Origin: Bacteroidota bacterium
GTDB taxonomy: Bacteria; Bacteroidota; Bacteroidia; Bacteroidales; FEN-979
Reading direction: 5' to 3'
DNA length: 64,000 nucleotides
NCBI GenBank assembly: GCA_026391735.1
Contig: JAPLDL010000019.1
Span: forward strand, 1 to 64,000
Part shown: positions 44,503 through 53,981 of the stretch, one piece after another
Layout of the letters: each line of letters begins with the position of its first letter
How positions within the stretch are numbered: position 1 is the first letter of the stretch
Translations under genes and position numbers: made by a program
Notes under the pieces: generated by a model
Told to the model about the DNA's origin: nothing
The model's input: only the letters and a program-made list of their open reading frames with translations
Databases searched by the model: none

Positions 44503-45810
44503 ATGATTCTTCACAAACATCATTTGACGGCTACTGCGGCCATTACCCTCATCTTCATGTTCTGCCTGAACCTGTTTTTAAGGGCCCAGGAAACAGTTAG
44601 TTTTTCGGGCCGTGTGATCGATGGGAAAACTAACCTGCCGCTTATGTTTGCCCAGATTGCTTTAAGCAATTCCACAACAGGCACGGTGACGAATGAGGAT
44701 GGTCAATTCTTCCTGCAAATCCCGCCGGGCCATGAGATGGATACGTTATACATCAGCTACCTGGGCTACGAAATGGCCAGACAAGCAGTTTCAGCGCTGG
44801 TTAATAGTGAGAACCTCATCCGCCTAAAACCCAAAGAAGTCCTTTTAAAGGAAGTAGAGGTGGTTGCCCTGACGCCCGAAGAGGTTTTAAAGAGGGCATT
44901 CATGAGAATACCAGAAAATTACGGAAGGGATTCAGTACTGCTGACTGCATTCTATCGTTCACAGAAATTCGCAGGAAATAAGCTTGCCGAATATGCAGAA
45001 GCCGTTATTGAAGATTTAAAAGCCGGCTACTTCCATCAGAATACCATGAAGGAGATCCAGGAAGCATATTCCAGGTCAAATTTTACTCACCTGGTTAAAG
45101 GAAGGGTTGTTTCCGATACGGCTCTGGTGAATTCAATGGGAGACGTCGGAAAAGCGGCAGGTTGCCTTGGATGTATTTTCATGAAGGACATGGTCGAATT
45201 TTCATACCATACCATACTTGATGAAGAGACATTCAGAACGTATACACTGAAAATGGAGGAATTGGGAAGATCCGAAGGTGGCAGGATCTATCATATATGG
45301 TTTGACCAATCTAACAAAAATCAGAGGGGGTATAAAGGTGAACTGTTCATAGACGGAAATTCTTTTGCTGTCATGAAAATTAAGCGCAGCATAAGTTACA
45401 TGGCATTTTATAAATATGAAAAGGAAAAATATCGTAAAACCTATACGATCAATAACATTCCCGGATGGATTGCCGAAATGCCGCTGATCAATGAAACCCT
45501 GAATTATTCGAACAGGGACAACGGATGGTACCTCAGTTCAATTCGCGACGAACAGTGGATAACGTTCACACTGCCATCTACCGGGCAAAAGATAAGACTG
45601 GGTTATAAGAATGATCTGGTCATTACGGATGTTACCCGCGAGCCGCAGCATCTTCGCAATTTCAAAGGTGATAAAAAGGCCGGTATAAACCAGCGCTGGG
45701 ACCAGCTTGTTGGCCAGGCCGACGAAGCATTTTGGGCAAAATTCAATTATTTACCTGTTGAAGAGAAATTGAAACAGGACATTAAAGGGATCGGAAGTTA
45801 CGAAAAGTGA
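44503..45810 (+). CDS. Carboxypeptidase-regulatory-like domain protein
   Basis: 435 residues with a signal peptide (about 1-30, ending LRAQE). A carboxypeptidase-regulatory beta-sandwich follows (about 33-110: FSGRVIDGKTNLPLMFAQIALS, NEDGQFFLQIP). The remaining 300 residues form a beta-rich region common in Bacteroidetes periplasmic or outer-membrane-associated proteins and related in style to DUF5686/TonB partners (VLKRAFMRIPENY, FYRSQKFAGNKLAEYAEAVIE). No catalytic motif is seen. Function unknown. A weak promoter element (TAGATTTA) lies just upstream. The stop codon lies in the left arm of the 152-bp inverted-repeat element. Confidence 0.82.
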   Translation: MILHKHHLTATAAITLIFMFCLNLFLRAQETVSFSGRVIDGKTNLPLMFAQIALSNSTTGTVTNEDGQFFLQIPPGHEMDTLYISYLGYEMARQAVSALVNSENLIRLKPKEVLLKEVEVVALTPEEVLKRAFMRIPENYGRDSVLLTAFYRSQKFAGNKLAEYAEAVIEDLKAGYFHQNTMKEIQEAYSRSNFTHLVKGRVVSDTALVNSMGDVGKAAGCLGCIFMKDMVEFSYHTILDEETFRTYTLKMEELGRSEGGRIYHIWFDQSNKNQRGYKGELFIDGNSFAVMKIKRSISYMAFYKYEKEKYRKTYTINNIPGWIAEMPLINETLNYSNRDNGWYLSSIRDEQWITFTLPSTGQKIRLGYKNDLVITDVTREPQHLRNFKGDKKAGINQRWDQLVGQADEAFWAKFNYLPVEEKLKQDIKGIGSYEK

Positions 45811-45952
45811 AATTTTAAAACGAAGCATCTCACATAAGCCGCCTTGGGCGCGAGGAGCGTTTCAAAAGTGATTTTGTATCAGGAATCCCCAGGTATAAGC
45901 GACGCAGCGACCGCAGCGGCGCTGTGAGTATGCGAGTGAATTTCACTTTTCG
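45801..45952. repeat. 152-bp element with 14-bp perfect terminal inverted repeats
   Basis: CGAAAAGTGAAATT (45801-45814) and its exact complement (45939-45952) bracket a GC-rich interior. The left arm contains the stop codon of the plus-strand gene, and the right arm directly touches the stop codon of the minus-strand gene (45953-45955). No open frame is inside. It could be a MITE-like insertion, a structured RNA or a distant hairpin terminator. Confidence 0.7.
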
Positions 45953-46669
45953 CTACAAATCCAGGTTATTTTGAATCACTATCTCCATCGAATCCAGATC
46001 CATGGCCACCAGGTTCCCGAACCCTTCCTTCCCTGAAATATAGGGCCCGTTGTCCAGATCGATGAACTTGTAGACCTTGCTCTTTACCGACAGCACTATC
46101 AATTCCATATTGACCGGTACGTGGCCATGGATGATCCTGCGGTTGCCTATTTTATCAGGTCTGATCTCATAGTCGCGAAGCCAGAGCATGGCCCTCTGGT
46201 CTTGGAACGGATCTTCATTTTTAAAATTCAGACCGGCATGGACCAGGACGAATTTCTCAAGAGGAACATAATACCTCAAACCGCGCATCCATTCTATATA
46301 TCCACCAGGGACCCGGCGGATACTGTCAGCATCAAAACTTTCAAGTGTTGATTTTCCGCCAATATCCATCCAAACCTTATGTTTCCTGTCGCCCAGGCGG
46401 TGCCACCAGGTGTTTTTGGTTTTCATTTCGGCATCGTAAAGCTCCACCATGAAGTCTTCATGGTTCCCCTTTAGCGCAGTCACATTATACTGGTCATTCT
46501 CCAGGTCCCTTATAAAATCGATGACCCCTTTTGAATCGGGTCCACGGTCAACATAATCTCCCAGAAAATACAGTTCGTCATTCCTCGTAGGCCTGATCAG
46601 GTCAATAACCAGTGCTTTGAGTGTTTTTGAACAACCATGGATATCGGGGATCACCCAGCGCTTCGGCAT
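45953..46669 (-). CDS. Calcineurin-like metallophosphoesterase (PPP family)
   Basis: 238 residues from the Met at 46669 (MPKRWVIPDIHGC), two bases after the gpmA stop; an earlier Met would overlap gpmA by 26 bases. Metal-binding motifs are PDIHG, GDYVDRGPDS and GNHED, with later His residues in LVHAGL and IHGHVP. This is the bacterial serine/threonine phosphatase or ApaH-like group, and the substrate (phosphoprotein or dinucleoside polyphosphate) cannot be decided. Probably translated from the gpmA transcript. Confidence 0.92.
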   Translation of the reverse strand: MPKRWVIPDIHGCSKTLKALVIDLIRPTRNDELYFLGDYVDRGPDSKGVIDFIRDLENDQYNVTALKGNHEDFMVELYDAEMKTKNTWWHRLGDRKHKVWMDIGGKSTLESFDADSIRRVPGGYIEWMRGLRYYVPLEKFVLVHAGLNFKNEDPFQDQRAMLWLRDYEIRPDKIGNRRIIHGHVPVNMELIVLSVKSKVYKFIDLDNGPYISGKEGFGNLVAMDLDSMEIVIQNNLDL

Positions 46670-46670
46670 C

Positions 46671-47417
46671 TTACTTTTTCTTTCCCTGGTTGGCAACTTC
46701 GTCCATCAGCTTTTGAATAACTTCCGGATCACCCAGGAAGTAATCCTTAAGCAGGCTCATATTATCGTCAAATTCAAATACATATGGAATGCCGGTAGGC
46801 AGATTAAGGCCGACGATATCCTCATCCGAGATGTTCTTAAGGTACTTCACGATACCGCGAAGGCTGTTGCCATGAGCTGCCACCAGGATTTCCTTATGAA
46901 CGATCAGATTGGGTTCCATCTCGTCCTTCCAATAGGGGACTATCCGTTCCACCGTGTTTTTAAGGGCTTCGGTTGCAGGAATATCTTTAGGGTCAAGGTC
47001 ACGGTAACGGGGATCATGTTTCGGATGACGGGGATCGTCTTCAGGCAGGGGAGGAGGAGCAACGTCGTAACTTCTTCTCCAGATAAGCACCTGCTTGTCA
47101 CCGTATTTCTCAACCATTTCGGTCTTGTTAAGCCCCTGCAGATTGCCGTAATGTTTTTCATTCAACCTCCATGTTTTGTAAACAGGGATCCATAAACTGT
47201 CCATCTGCTCCTGGATCAGCCAGAGTGTGCGTATAGCCCTGGTAAGATAGGATGTATAGGCTACTTTGAAGTTAAACCCTTCTTTTTTAAGAGTCTGTCC
47301 TGCTTCTGTTGCTTCCCTGATGCCGCGTTCAGAGAGGTCTACATCGGTCCAGCCGGTAAAACGGTTTTCTTTGTTCCAGATGCTTTCACCGTGGCGGATT
47401 AATACGAGCTTGTTCAT
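46671..47417 (-). CDS. gpmA: 2,3-bisphosphoglycerate-dependent phosphoglycerate mutase
   Basis: 248 residues from the Met at 47417 ([15 protein letters not shown]), the standard length. It interconverts 3- and 2-phosphoglycerate in glycolysis. The catalytic His is in [20 protein letters not shown], the segment around [13 protein letters not shown] and [14 protein letters not shown] complete the dPGM signature. A TACTTTTG promoter (47445-47452) lies between this start and an upstream in-frame Met, which rules out the longer frame. The metallophosphoesterase gene follows immediately. Confidence 0.97.
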   Translation of the reverse strand: MNKLVLIRHGESIWNKENRFTGWTDVDLSERGIREATEAGQTLKKEGFNFKVAYTSYLTRAIRTLWLIQEQMDSLWIPVYKTWRLNEKHYGNLQGLNKTEMVEKYGDKQVLIWRRSYDVAPPPLPEDDPRHPKHDPRYRDLDPKDIPATEALKNTVERIVPYWKDEMEPNLIVHKEILVAAHGNSLRGIVKYLKNISDEDIVGLNLPTGIPYVFEFDDNMSLLKDYFLGDPEVIQKLMDEVANQGKKK

Positions 47418-47444
47418 GGTAGTTAAGAGATTGTGGTTATGCAG

Positions 47445-47481
47445 CAAAAGTATAAAATAATCTGCATTTTCCATACCTTTG
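47445..47481. promoter_or_regulatory. Divergent promoters of gpmA and the DUF2723 gene
   Basis: TACTTTTG on the minus strand (47445-47452) is 28 bases from the gpmA start. TACCTTTG on the plus strand (47474-47481) is 20 bases from the start at 47502. Both match TAnnTTTG, and together they fix the two start codons. Confidence 0.7.
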
Positions 47482-47501
47482 GACCTCCCAAGATACTTAT
47501 T

Positions 47502-50500
47502 ATGCAGCAATACAAGCGACTGAACAACATTCTTGGCTGGATGGTATTCGTAATAGCCTCCGCCGTTTACATCCTGACTTCCGAACCTACCATGAGTTAC
47601 TGGGATTGCGGAGAATATATCTCAACCAGCTATAAACTGGAGGTAGGCCATTCACCCGGAGCGCCTTTGTTCCAGATGATCGGCCGGTTCTTTTCATTGT
47701 TTGCCGGCGGTGATGTGACTAAAGTCGCCCGTATGGTTAACACCATGAGTGCACTTTCCAGCGGACTTACTATTTTGTTTCTCTTCTGGAGTATCACCAT
47801 GCTGGCCAAAAAAATAGTTCTGCGCAATGAAGAAATAACCAGGGCAAAGATGCATTTGATTTTTGCTGCCGGATTAATTGGTTCACTTGCATATACCTTC
47901 ACTGATTCTTTCTGGTTCTCGGCCGTGGAAGGCGAGGTGTACGCCATGTCGTCCTTCTTCACGGCTATCGTGTTCTGGGCCATGCTCAAATGGGAAGAGC
48001 ATGCCACCGAGTCGCACAACTACCGCTGGCTTATCCTCATTGCTTACCTGATGGGGCTCTCGATAGGCGTTCATATGCTCAACCTGCTCACCATACCGGC
48101 CATGGTCATGATATGGTATTTCAAAAAATACAATAACCCTAACTGGAAAGGGATACTGCTTGCCCTGATCGTTTCAGTGCTTATACTGGGAACAGTGATG
48201 TCGGTCATCATACCGGGAGTCCTTAAACTTGCCGCATGGTTTGAATTGTTCACAGTGAATTCCCTCAGGATGCCTTTCAATATAGGGACCATCATTTTCT
48301 TTGTCATCCTTATCGTGTCAATAATTTTCGGATTGCGTTATTCGTCACTCAAACTTAAGCCCGCTGTGAATGCAGTGGTTCTTGCTTTTTCGTTCATACT
48401 TATCGGGTATTCGTCCTTTTTCATGCTGGTCATCCGCAGTAATGCCGATACACCCATCGACGAAAACAACCCCGAGAATGCAATGTACCTGCTTGCCTAC
48501 CTAAACCGCGAACAATACGGGGACTGGCCTATCCTCAGCGGTCCGTATTATAATGCACCGGTGACCGATCATGTCAATGGAAATCCGGTCTTTACCAAGG
48601 ATAAAAAGACCCATCGATATGTGATCACCGATAAGAAAGAAAAAGTGGAACCGGTTTATGATTCCAGGTTTACTACGCTCTTCCCGAGGATGTGGTCGAA
48701 CCGGGAAGGACGGCATGCAAGGGAGTATGTACGCTGGGGAAATGTGCATGGTGTGCCGGTTCAGGTACAGCGAGGCGACCAAACGGAGACCTTGATGAAA
48801 CCTACTTTCGGAGAGAACCTTACCTTCATGTGGAACTACCAGTTCATCCATATGTATTTCCGCTACTTCATGTGGAATTTCGCCGGCAAGCAAAACGATA
48901 TTCAGGGGATTGGAAATAAAATAGACGGGAACTGGAAAAGCGGGATCAGGTTTATTGATCAATGGAGACTGGGCAACCAGGATATACCGCCCAGCAGGAA
49001 GAATAAAGGGGATAACAGTTTTTATTTTCTGCCTCTGATCCTCGGGCTACTGGGGATTTACCTGACAGTGAAAAAAGATTATAAGTCATTTATTATCATC
49101 GGATTACTGTTTCTGATGACAGGGCTTGCCATCGTAATCTACCTGAACCAGTATTCCCCCCAACCAAGGGAAAGGGATTATGCCTTCGCAGGATCTTTCT
49201 ATGCCTTTGCCTTCTGGATCGGGTTAGGTATTGTTTTCCTGGCTGAAACATTGGGGAAATGGATGAAATCAAATGTAGCCCTGATACTATCTGTGGTTCT
49301 GGGATTGATCACTGTTGGGGTGATGGGTCAGCAGGGATGGAACGATCATGACCGTTCAGGCCGCTATACCGCCCTCGCCATGGCCGAGGACTACCTGAAT
49401 TCCTGTGCCCCAAACGCAATACTGTTTACGAACGGAGATAACGATACATTCCCCTTATGGTACGCCCAGGAAGTTGAAAAGATCCGAACCGATGTGCGGG
49501 TTGTAAATTTAAGCCTTCTGAATATGGACTGGTATATAGACCAGATGAAGCGTAAAGCCTATGATTCGGACCCGGTTCCTTTTTCCATGACCCAGGATAA
49601 ATACCGTCAGGGCAGTCACGACGTGACTTATCTGCTCGAAGACCCTTCGTTTAAAGATCAGTACATCGACATCCGCCAGTTATTTGAAATCATAAATACC
49701 GATGACAGCAAGCTCAAGATGAACCCGGGCGGTAATGAAGGTCTGATCGACTTCTTTCCCACCCGCAAATTCATCCTTCCTTCCGATTCGGCGCAGCTTA
49801 TCAGAAGCGGCGCAGTACCTGCAAAGTATGCCGGAAGAATTGAAAACCTTGCATGGGAGATCAAAAGGGAAGGCATTGAAAAAGCCAACCTGATGATACT
49901 TGACCTGCTGGCAACGAATAACTGGAAACGCCCGGTATATTTTGTGGTCACTTCAGGCCAGGAGACTTACCTCGGGCTGGATAAATATTTCCACCAGGAA
50001 GGGCTGGCTTACCGGCTGCTTCCTGTGAGGGCAACTGTCACCGAAGGGGAGCTGGGCGATGTCAATACCCCGGTGATGTACGACAACCTGATGAACAAGT
50101 TCATATTCGGCGGAATGAATAATCCCCATGTTTATATTGATGAAACCAATATGCATATGGTGATGAACATCCGTTCTGTTTATTCTCGTCTTTCAGCCGC
50201 GCTTCTGGCCGAAGGTAAAAAGGATTCGGCCCTTAAAGTGATCGAACGCTGCCTTAAAGAAATGCCCGATAGCGCTGTACCGTTTGATTATTTTGTAGTC
50301 TCCCTTGCCGACGGGCTCTATAAGACAGGCCAGGTGAAAAAAGCCAACGCGATCGTTGAAAAACTTATTCAGTCTGCGACGGATAAACTGGCATACTATT
50401 TTTCTTTTCCCGATAAAGACCTTAAGGAAATGGAACTCCCCATGCAGGAAAGTTTATTCACTTTGCAGAAAACAGGGGTTTGCACAAAGAATGCCGGACA

Positions 50501-50582
50501 GGAAGAACTGGCCAAACTGGCCGATCAGAACCTTACGAAATATTATGAGATCTACGTAAACAAAGTATACAAGCCCGAATAG
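47502..50582 (+). CDS. DUF2723 membrane protein (GT-C-like)
   Basis: 1026 residues from the Met at 47502 ([13 protein letters not shown]), chosen because the promoter lies just upstream. The N-terminal half has about ten membrane helices and the DUF2723 signature ([29 protein letters not shown], split by loops; [24 protein letters not shown]). The C-terminal half is soluble, with [16 protein letters not shown] and a helical TPR-like end. The family is a GT-C-type glycosyltransferase group abundant in Bacteroidetes and probably uses lipid-linked sugar donors on the periplasmic side. The acceptor is unknown. The polysaccharide deacetylase gene follows three bases after its stop. Confidence 0.92.
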   Translation: MQQYKRLNNILGWMVFVIASAVYILTSEPTMSYWDCGEYISTSYKLEVGHSPGAPLFQMIGRFFSLFAGGDVTKVARMVNTMSALSSGLTILFLFWSITMLAKKIVLRNEEITRAKMHLIFAAGLIGSLAYTFTDSFWFSAVEGEVYAMSSFFTAIVFWAMLKWEEHATESHNYRWLILIAYLMGLSIGVHMLNLLTIPAMVMIWYFKKYNNPNWKGILLALIVSVLILGTVMSVIIPGVLKLAAWFELFTVNSLRMPFNIGTIIFFVILIVSIIFGLRYSSLKLKPAVNAVVLAFSFILIGYSSFFMLVIRSNADTPIDENNPENAMYLLAYLNREQYGDWPILSGPYYNAPVTDHVNGNPVFTKDKKTHRYVITDKKEKVEPVYDSRFTTLFPRMWSNREGRHAREYVRWGNVHGVPVQVQRGDQTETLMKPTFGENLTFMWNYQFIHMYFRYFMWNFAGKQNDIQGIGNKIDGNWKSGIRFIDQWRLGNQDIPPSRKNKGDNSFYFLPLILGLLGIYLTVKKDYKSFIIIGLLFLMTGLAIVIYLNQYSPQPRERDYAFAGSFYAFAFWIGLGIVFLAETLGKWMKSNVALILSVVLGLITVGVMGQQGWNDHDRSGRYTALAMAEDYLNSCAPNAILFTNGDNDTFPLWYAQEVEKIRTDVRVVNLSLLNMDWYIDQMKRKAYDSDPVPFSMTQDKYRQGSHDVTYLLEDPSFKDQYIDIRQLFEIINTDDSKLKMNPGGNEGLIDFFPTRKFILPSDSAQLIRSGAVPAKYAGRIENLAWEIKREGIEKANLMILDLLATNNWKRPVYFVVTSGQETYLGLDKYFHQEGLAYRLLPVRATVTEGELGDVNTPVMYDNLMNKFIFGGMNNPHVYIDETNMHMVMNIRSVYSRLSAALLAEGKKDSALKVIERCLKEMPDSAVPFDYFVVSLADGLYKTGQVKKANAIVEKLIQSATDKLAYYFSFPDKDLKEMELPMQESLFTLQKTGVCTKNAGQEELAKLADQNLTKYYEIYVNKVYKPE

Positions 50583-50585
50583 CTC

Positions 50586-51209
50586 ATGTACGCAGTAACT
50601 CCCCCCTGGTTCTACAGGCTGCTCAGCCCGAAATACTTGCTTTGCAAGGTACCCTGCAGGAACAAAGTGGCTTATCTCACTTTTGATGATGGCCCTGTTC
50701 CTGAAGCTACACCTGAGGTCCTGGATATTTTGGCGAGATTTCACATCAAAGCAAGTTTTTTTTGCGTAGGTGATAATGTAAGAAAATATAAGGATATTTT
50801 TGATCGTATTACTGCGGATGGGCATGCAGTCGGGAACCATACCTTCAACCATCTGAGTGGATGGAAAATGTCGCCCGGAGCTTATTACAACAATGTGATG
50901 AAGTGCCGGGAATTCTTCGAAAGCAAACTCTTCAGGCCGCCTCACGGAAGGTTCACACCCGGGCAGTACCTTGTGCTGAAAAATGATTTCCGTTTCGTGC
51001 TCTGGTCTATCCTCACTATGGACTACCACCATGCTGTCAGCCCTGAACAATGCCTTCGCAATGCCACCGATAATCTGAGCCCTGGCGCAATCATAGTCTT
51101 TCACGATTCCATTAAGGCAAGGGAAAAGATGCTTTATGCCCTGCCGAGGTTCATTGATCATGCCCTTAAAAAGGGCTACGGATTTGAGATGCTAAATGAA
51201 AAGCTGTGA
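50586..51209 (+). CDS. Polysaccharide deacetylase (NodB domain)
   Basis: 207 residues. NodB motifs are LTFDDGP (catalytic Asp and metal Asp), GNHTFNH (metal His pair), RPPHGRFTP and FHDS. Only a short N-terminal segment precedes the catalytic domain and there is no clear signal peptide. It removes acetyl groups from an N-acetylated glycan such as peptidoglycan or a cell-surface polysaccharide. It is coupled to the DUF2723 gene (three bases apart), suggesting work on the same glycan. A TGTACA inverted heptamer array lies directly after the stop. Confidence 0.9.
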   Translation: MYAVTPPWFYRLLSPKYLLCKVPCRNKVAYLTFDDGPVPEATPEVLDILARFHIKASFFCVGDNVRKYKDIFDRITADGHAVGNHTFNHLSGWKMSPGAYYNNVMKCREFFESKLFRPPHGRFTPGQYLVLKNDFRFVLWSILTMDYHHAVSPEQCLRNATDNLSPGAIIVFHDSIKAREKMLYALPRFIDHALKKGYGFEMLNEKL

Positions 51210-51210
51210 T

Positions 51211-51292
51211 GATGTACAAATTACAAATTTCAATGTACAATTGAACTAATTTGTACATTGTACATTTTACATTGTACATTTTACATTGTACA
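51211..51292. repeat. Inverted heptamer array (ATGTACA ... TTGTACA), third copy
   Basis: A left part with ATGTACA-type units (51212-51239) faces six right-hand units (51251-51292) alternating TTGTACA and TTTTACA. It fills the space between the stop codons of the deacetylase gene (51209) and radC (51299). Confidence 0.88.
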
Positions 51293-51298
51293 TTTCTC

Positions 51299-51997
51299 CT
51301 ACATCTCCCCCATATCGGCAAAACTGTAATAATTGTCATCTCCAACGATAATATGATCCAGCACATCGATATCCAGCAGCAGTCCCGCATCCCTTATCTT
51401 CCTTGTAAGCTTCTTATCCGCTTCACTGGGTTCCAGGTTGCCCGAAGGATGGTTATGCCCGAGGATAATTGAAGAAGCATGGAATTCCAGAACGATATTA
51501 AAGATTTTTTTAGGATCAACCACAGTTCCTGATATTCCTCCTTCGCTGATCTGTATCTTTCTAAGCAGTTTGTTCCCCCGGTTCAGCAACAGCATCCAGA
51601 ACTGTTCGTATAAATGATCTCCCATAAGGCTGCTGAAAATCTCATATGCCTGGCGGCTTTGGGTGATCTTGTCGAGACTCACAGCCCCGGCTTCGTTTCT
51701 CCTGCGGCCGAGTTCAAGCGCAGCCATAATGGTGAGGGCTTTGGCCTTGCCTATGCCTTTCTCTTTCGTAAGGTCGCTTAGACATAATTTGGATAATTCA
51801 ATGAGGTTGTTTCCCGCTCTCTTCAACAAATTCTTCGAAAGATCCACGGCCGATTCATGCCGGGTGCCGGTACTGATGAGAATAGCCAGCAATTCCGTGT
51901 CGCTAAGAGCATGGCGGCCCTTCATTTCAAGTTTTTCCCTGGGTCTGTCGTCTTCGGCCCATTGATTGATCGGGATATGGTTAATGTAATTATCCAT
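51299..51997 (-). CDS. radC: RadC family JAMM-domain protein
   Basis: 232 residues from the Met at 51997 (MDNYINHIPINQWAEDD); a Met nine codons earlier is possible. An N-terminal helix-hairpin-helix region (DLTKEKGIGKAKALTIMAALELGRR) precedes the JAMM/MPN metal site GHNHPSGNLEPSEAD, and a Glu in the same domain completes it. The family was once linked to DNA repair, but the true function is uncertain. It is divergent from birA. Confidence 0.95.
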   Translation of the reverse strand: MDNYINHIPINQWAEDDRPREKLEMKGRHALSDTELLAILISTGTRHESAVDLSKNLLKRAGNNLIELSKLCLSDLTKEKGIGKAKALTIMAALELGRRRNEAGAVSLDKITQSRQAYEIFSSLMGDHLYEQFWMLLLNRGNKLLRKIQISEGGISGTVVDPKKIFNIVLEFHASSIILGHNHPSGNLEPSEADKKLTRKIRDAGLLLDIDVLDHIIVGDDNYYSFADMGEM

Positions 51998-52057
51998 CCT
52001 TTTGTTTCTTCTTAATCCGCCCATCCGCCGAAAGTGATATCTTTATTCAATTATTTT

Positions 52058-52065
52058 TATGTTTG
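52058..52065 (+). promoter_or_regulatory. -7 element of birA
   Basis: TATGTTTG matches TAnnTTTG and lies 19 bases upstream of the birA start at 52085. No clear -33 box. Confidence 0.6.
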
Positions 52066-52084
52066 CAGATGAAATTCCCTTGCA

Positions 52085-52825
52085 ATGAAATTTGATATCA
52101 TATTTCTCGAACGCGTCGATTCCACAAATGCCTATGCAAAAAAGCTCCTCAATGGATCTTCGGCAGGAGAGGGAACAGTTATATGGGCCGGGGATCAGTA
52201 TGCAGGGCGAGGACTGGGTGAAAACACCTGGCATTCACCGCCCGGACTGAACCTGACCTTCAGCCTCATCCTTGAACCCCTGTTTCTTCAGCCCGATAAT
52301 TTGTTCTGTCTAAACAAAGCGGTTGCCCTGGCTGTTTTACATACAATACATCATGAAATTGCTGGCGGGATCCAGGTTTCAATCAAGTGGCCCAACGATA
52401 TTTATGCCGGCGACCGAAAAATCGCCGGGATACTAATAGAACATACAATTCTTGGAACCGCAATCAAGCATACGGTGATCGGGGTCGGTATCAACCTGAA
52501 CCAGGTAGAATTTCCGGCCGGGATCCCAAATCCCGTTTCATTACTTCAGCTTACCGGGAAACAGTATGAACAACGGAGCATTCTTGAGCAATCCATCTCA
52601 AACCTGGCAGGAGAATATTACCGTCTCAGCAGTACTAAATGTGACGAAATTGTTTCCGAATACGACGCAAGCCTTTACGGATCGGGGAAGGACCTGGTTT
52701 TTACAGCATCAGGTTCCTCTTTCACAGGTCGCATCCAGTCAGTCGATGAAAATGGAAGGTTATGTGTTTTGACTTCGGATGGCGTTCTGCAAAAGTTCAG
52801 CCATGGGGAAGTTGTCATGAAGTGA
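52085..52825 (+). CDS. birA: Biotin-[acetyl-CoA-carboxylase] ligase
   Basis: 246 residues, the catalytic domain plus the small C-terminal domain, with no N-terminal DNA-binding helix-turn-helix, so it is not a repressor. Motifs are DSTNAYAKKLL, the biotinyl-AMP loop AGRGLGENTWHSPPGLN, SIKWPNDIYAGDRKIAGIL and GVGINLNQ. It attaches biotin to carboxylase carrier proteins in the cytoplasm. The stop lies inside the first unit of a heptamer array. Confidence 0.96.
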   Translation: MKFDIIFLERVDSTNAYAKKLLNGSSAGEGTVIWAGDQYAGRGLGENTWHSPPGLNLTFSLILEPLFLQPDNLFCLNKAVALAVLHTIHHEIAGGIQVSIKWPNDIYAGDRKIAGILIEHTILGTAIKHTVIGVGINLNQVEFPAGIPNPVSLLQLTGKQYEQRSILEQSISNLAGEYYRLSSTKCDEIVSEYDASLYGSGKDLVFTASGSSFTGRIQSVDENGRLCVLTSDGVLQKFSHGEVVMK

Positions 52826-52890
52826 CAGGTAACCGGTGACTGGTGAAAAGTTATCAGTCACTGTTCACTGTTCACCAGTTTCTGATCACT
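52821..52890. repeat. Inverted heptamer array (GGTGACT ... GTTCACT)
   Basis: Seven-base units AGTGACA, GGTAACC, GGTGACT, GGTGAAA on the left face AGTCACT, GTTCACT, GTTCACC, AGTTTCT, GATCACT on the right and can fold back. The array fills exactly the gap between the stop of birA (52823-52825, within the first unit) and the stop of the convergent gene at 52891. Confidence 0.8.
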
Positions 52891-53655
52891 CTACCTGTTA
52901 TATCGTTTCCCGAACATCACGCTAACATATACAGTAAGGAAAAGATTTTGTTTGGGATTAAGGGCCATGATGGCTATTGCGACGGGGCTGTAATCAAGTG
53001 TTGCCCCGACTTCCAGTGAAGAGATCATTTTATTCTGGCTTCCGAATTCGAAATCCAGTCCGGTTTTCGTGTAAAGCCCGGGAAAAAAATTAAGCTCCAG
53101 GATACCTGCAAGGAAAGAACCGCGTCCATAAATATAATCGGGGTTGATCTCGGGGGAATATTTCTGTTCCCTTAATTCATAATTGGAACCGGTCGTCTGG
53201 TATGCCACAAAAACATAGGCAGGTTTGGTGATCCCGACACTTAATCCGCCGTATAAAATTCCACTTACCTGCACTCCTCCCCAATAGGGTTTGCGGTTGA
53301 AGATGTAGTTCAGGCCAACGCCTCCTCTTAAAAAGGATACGTAATTAAGTTTTCCGAAAAAATAAGGCCTGGAATTGGAATAGTAGGGATTGACGACCTT
53401 CACTTCCTTGGCCGATTTGTAGGTCGACCATTCGATCTCCCACATGAATTGTTTAAGGGCTGTAAGGTTATAACCTTTCCGGAATTTGAGCCCCCATCCG
53501 TTGGAATGCAGCATGGCCCCCAGGCTCCACTGACGTTCAAACAGCACGTTGTCGGGCACCGAATCACTGTAATTGTGAAATGTTTCCTGGGCCTGGAGAA
53601 GGCAAGGCATCAAGATCATGAAAGATAACAGGCAGGCGACCTTTTTCATTTCCAT
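52891..53655 (-). CDS. Predicted outer-membrane beta-barrel protein
   Basis: 254 residues with a signal peptide at about 1-22 (ending LLQAQ). The rest is alternating aromatic and small residues typical of beta strands (LGAMLHSNGWGLKFRKGY, GILYGGLSVGITKPAYVFVAY), and the final strand (LFLTVYVSVMFGKRYNR) ends near the C-terminus. A conserved Bacteroidetes outer-membrane protein without assigned function. It converges on birA. Confidence 0.78.
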   Translation of the reverse strand: MEMKKVACLLSFMILMPCLLQAQETFHNYSDSVPDNVLFERQWSLGAMLHSNGWGLKFRKGYNLTALKQFMWEIEWSTYKSAKEVKVVNPYYSNSRPYFFGKLNYVSFLRGGVGLNYIFNRKPYWGGVQVSGILYGGLSVGITKPAYVFVAYQTTGSNYELREQKYSPEINPDYIYGRGSFLAGILELNFFPGLYTKTGLDFEFGSQNKMISSLEVGATLDYSPVAIAIMALNPKQNLFLTVYVSVMFGKRYNR

Positions 53656-53680
53656 CAGAAAGACAAAGCAAATTTATGAA

Positions 53681-53720
53681 AAATAAAAAGGCTGCCCTTA
53701 ATAGGAAAGGAGCAGCCTTA
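53681..53720 (-). terminator. Terminator of the small lipoprotein gene
   Basis: AAGGCTGC (53688-53695) pairs with GCAGCCTT (53712-53719), with a CCTT/AAGG inner stem. On the minus strand a T-rich run (TTTTTATTTTT) follows. Confidence 0.8.
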
Positions 53721-53740
53721 AAATTCCTTATAAAAGCTTA

Positions 53741-53863
53741 TCAGCGACGTTCCATTTGGTATCTTTGCTTTTCACCGTAAGCAGCGCATCCCCTGTTGGA
53801 GGTGCATGAAGAAACAATACCTAAAAGGATTACTGAAAGTAATAAAACAGCTATTTTTTTCAT
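53741..53863 (-). CDS. Small lipoprotein (40 residues)
   Basis: The minus strand encodes MKKIAVLLLSVILLGIVSSC followed by TSNRGCAAYGEKQRYQMERR and a TGA stop. The signal ends in a lipobox (IVSSC), so the mature product would be a lipid-anchored peptide of about 21 residues. A TATCTTTG promoter lies upstream and a strong hairpin terminator downstream, which together support a real single-gene unit. Function unknown. Confidence 0.75.
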   Translation of the reverse strand: MKKIAVLLLSVILLGIVSSCTSNRGCAAYGEKQRYQMERR

Positions 53864-53891
53864 TTTATAAACCCGGATTTATAAAGTTTTG

Positions 53892-53899
53892 CAAAGATA
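53892..53899 (-). promoter_or_regulatory. -7 element of the small lipoprotein gene
   Basis: TATCTTTG on the minus strand, 28 bases upstream of the start at 53863, matches TAnnTTTG. The remaining bases up to 53981 show nothing else. Confidence 0.65.
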
Positions 53900-53981
53900 C
53901 GCAATATTAAATAATAAACTCCAGTTTGACTACATTATTGTTTAAAGTTATTAACGATCTCAAGTTCATAACATTAAGACT

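Noticed and set aside
45811-45938. tRNA gene in the intergenic core
   Set aside because: No acceptor-stem, anticodon-arm or T-arm pattern could be found.
50454-51161. 235-codon minus-strand open frame over the deacetylase gene
   Set aside because: Antisense to conserved NodB motifs on the plus strand; no recognisable domain.
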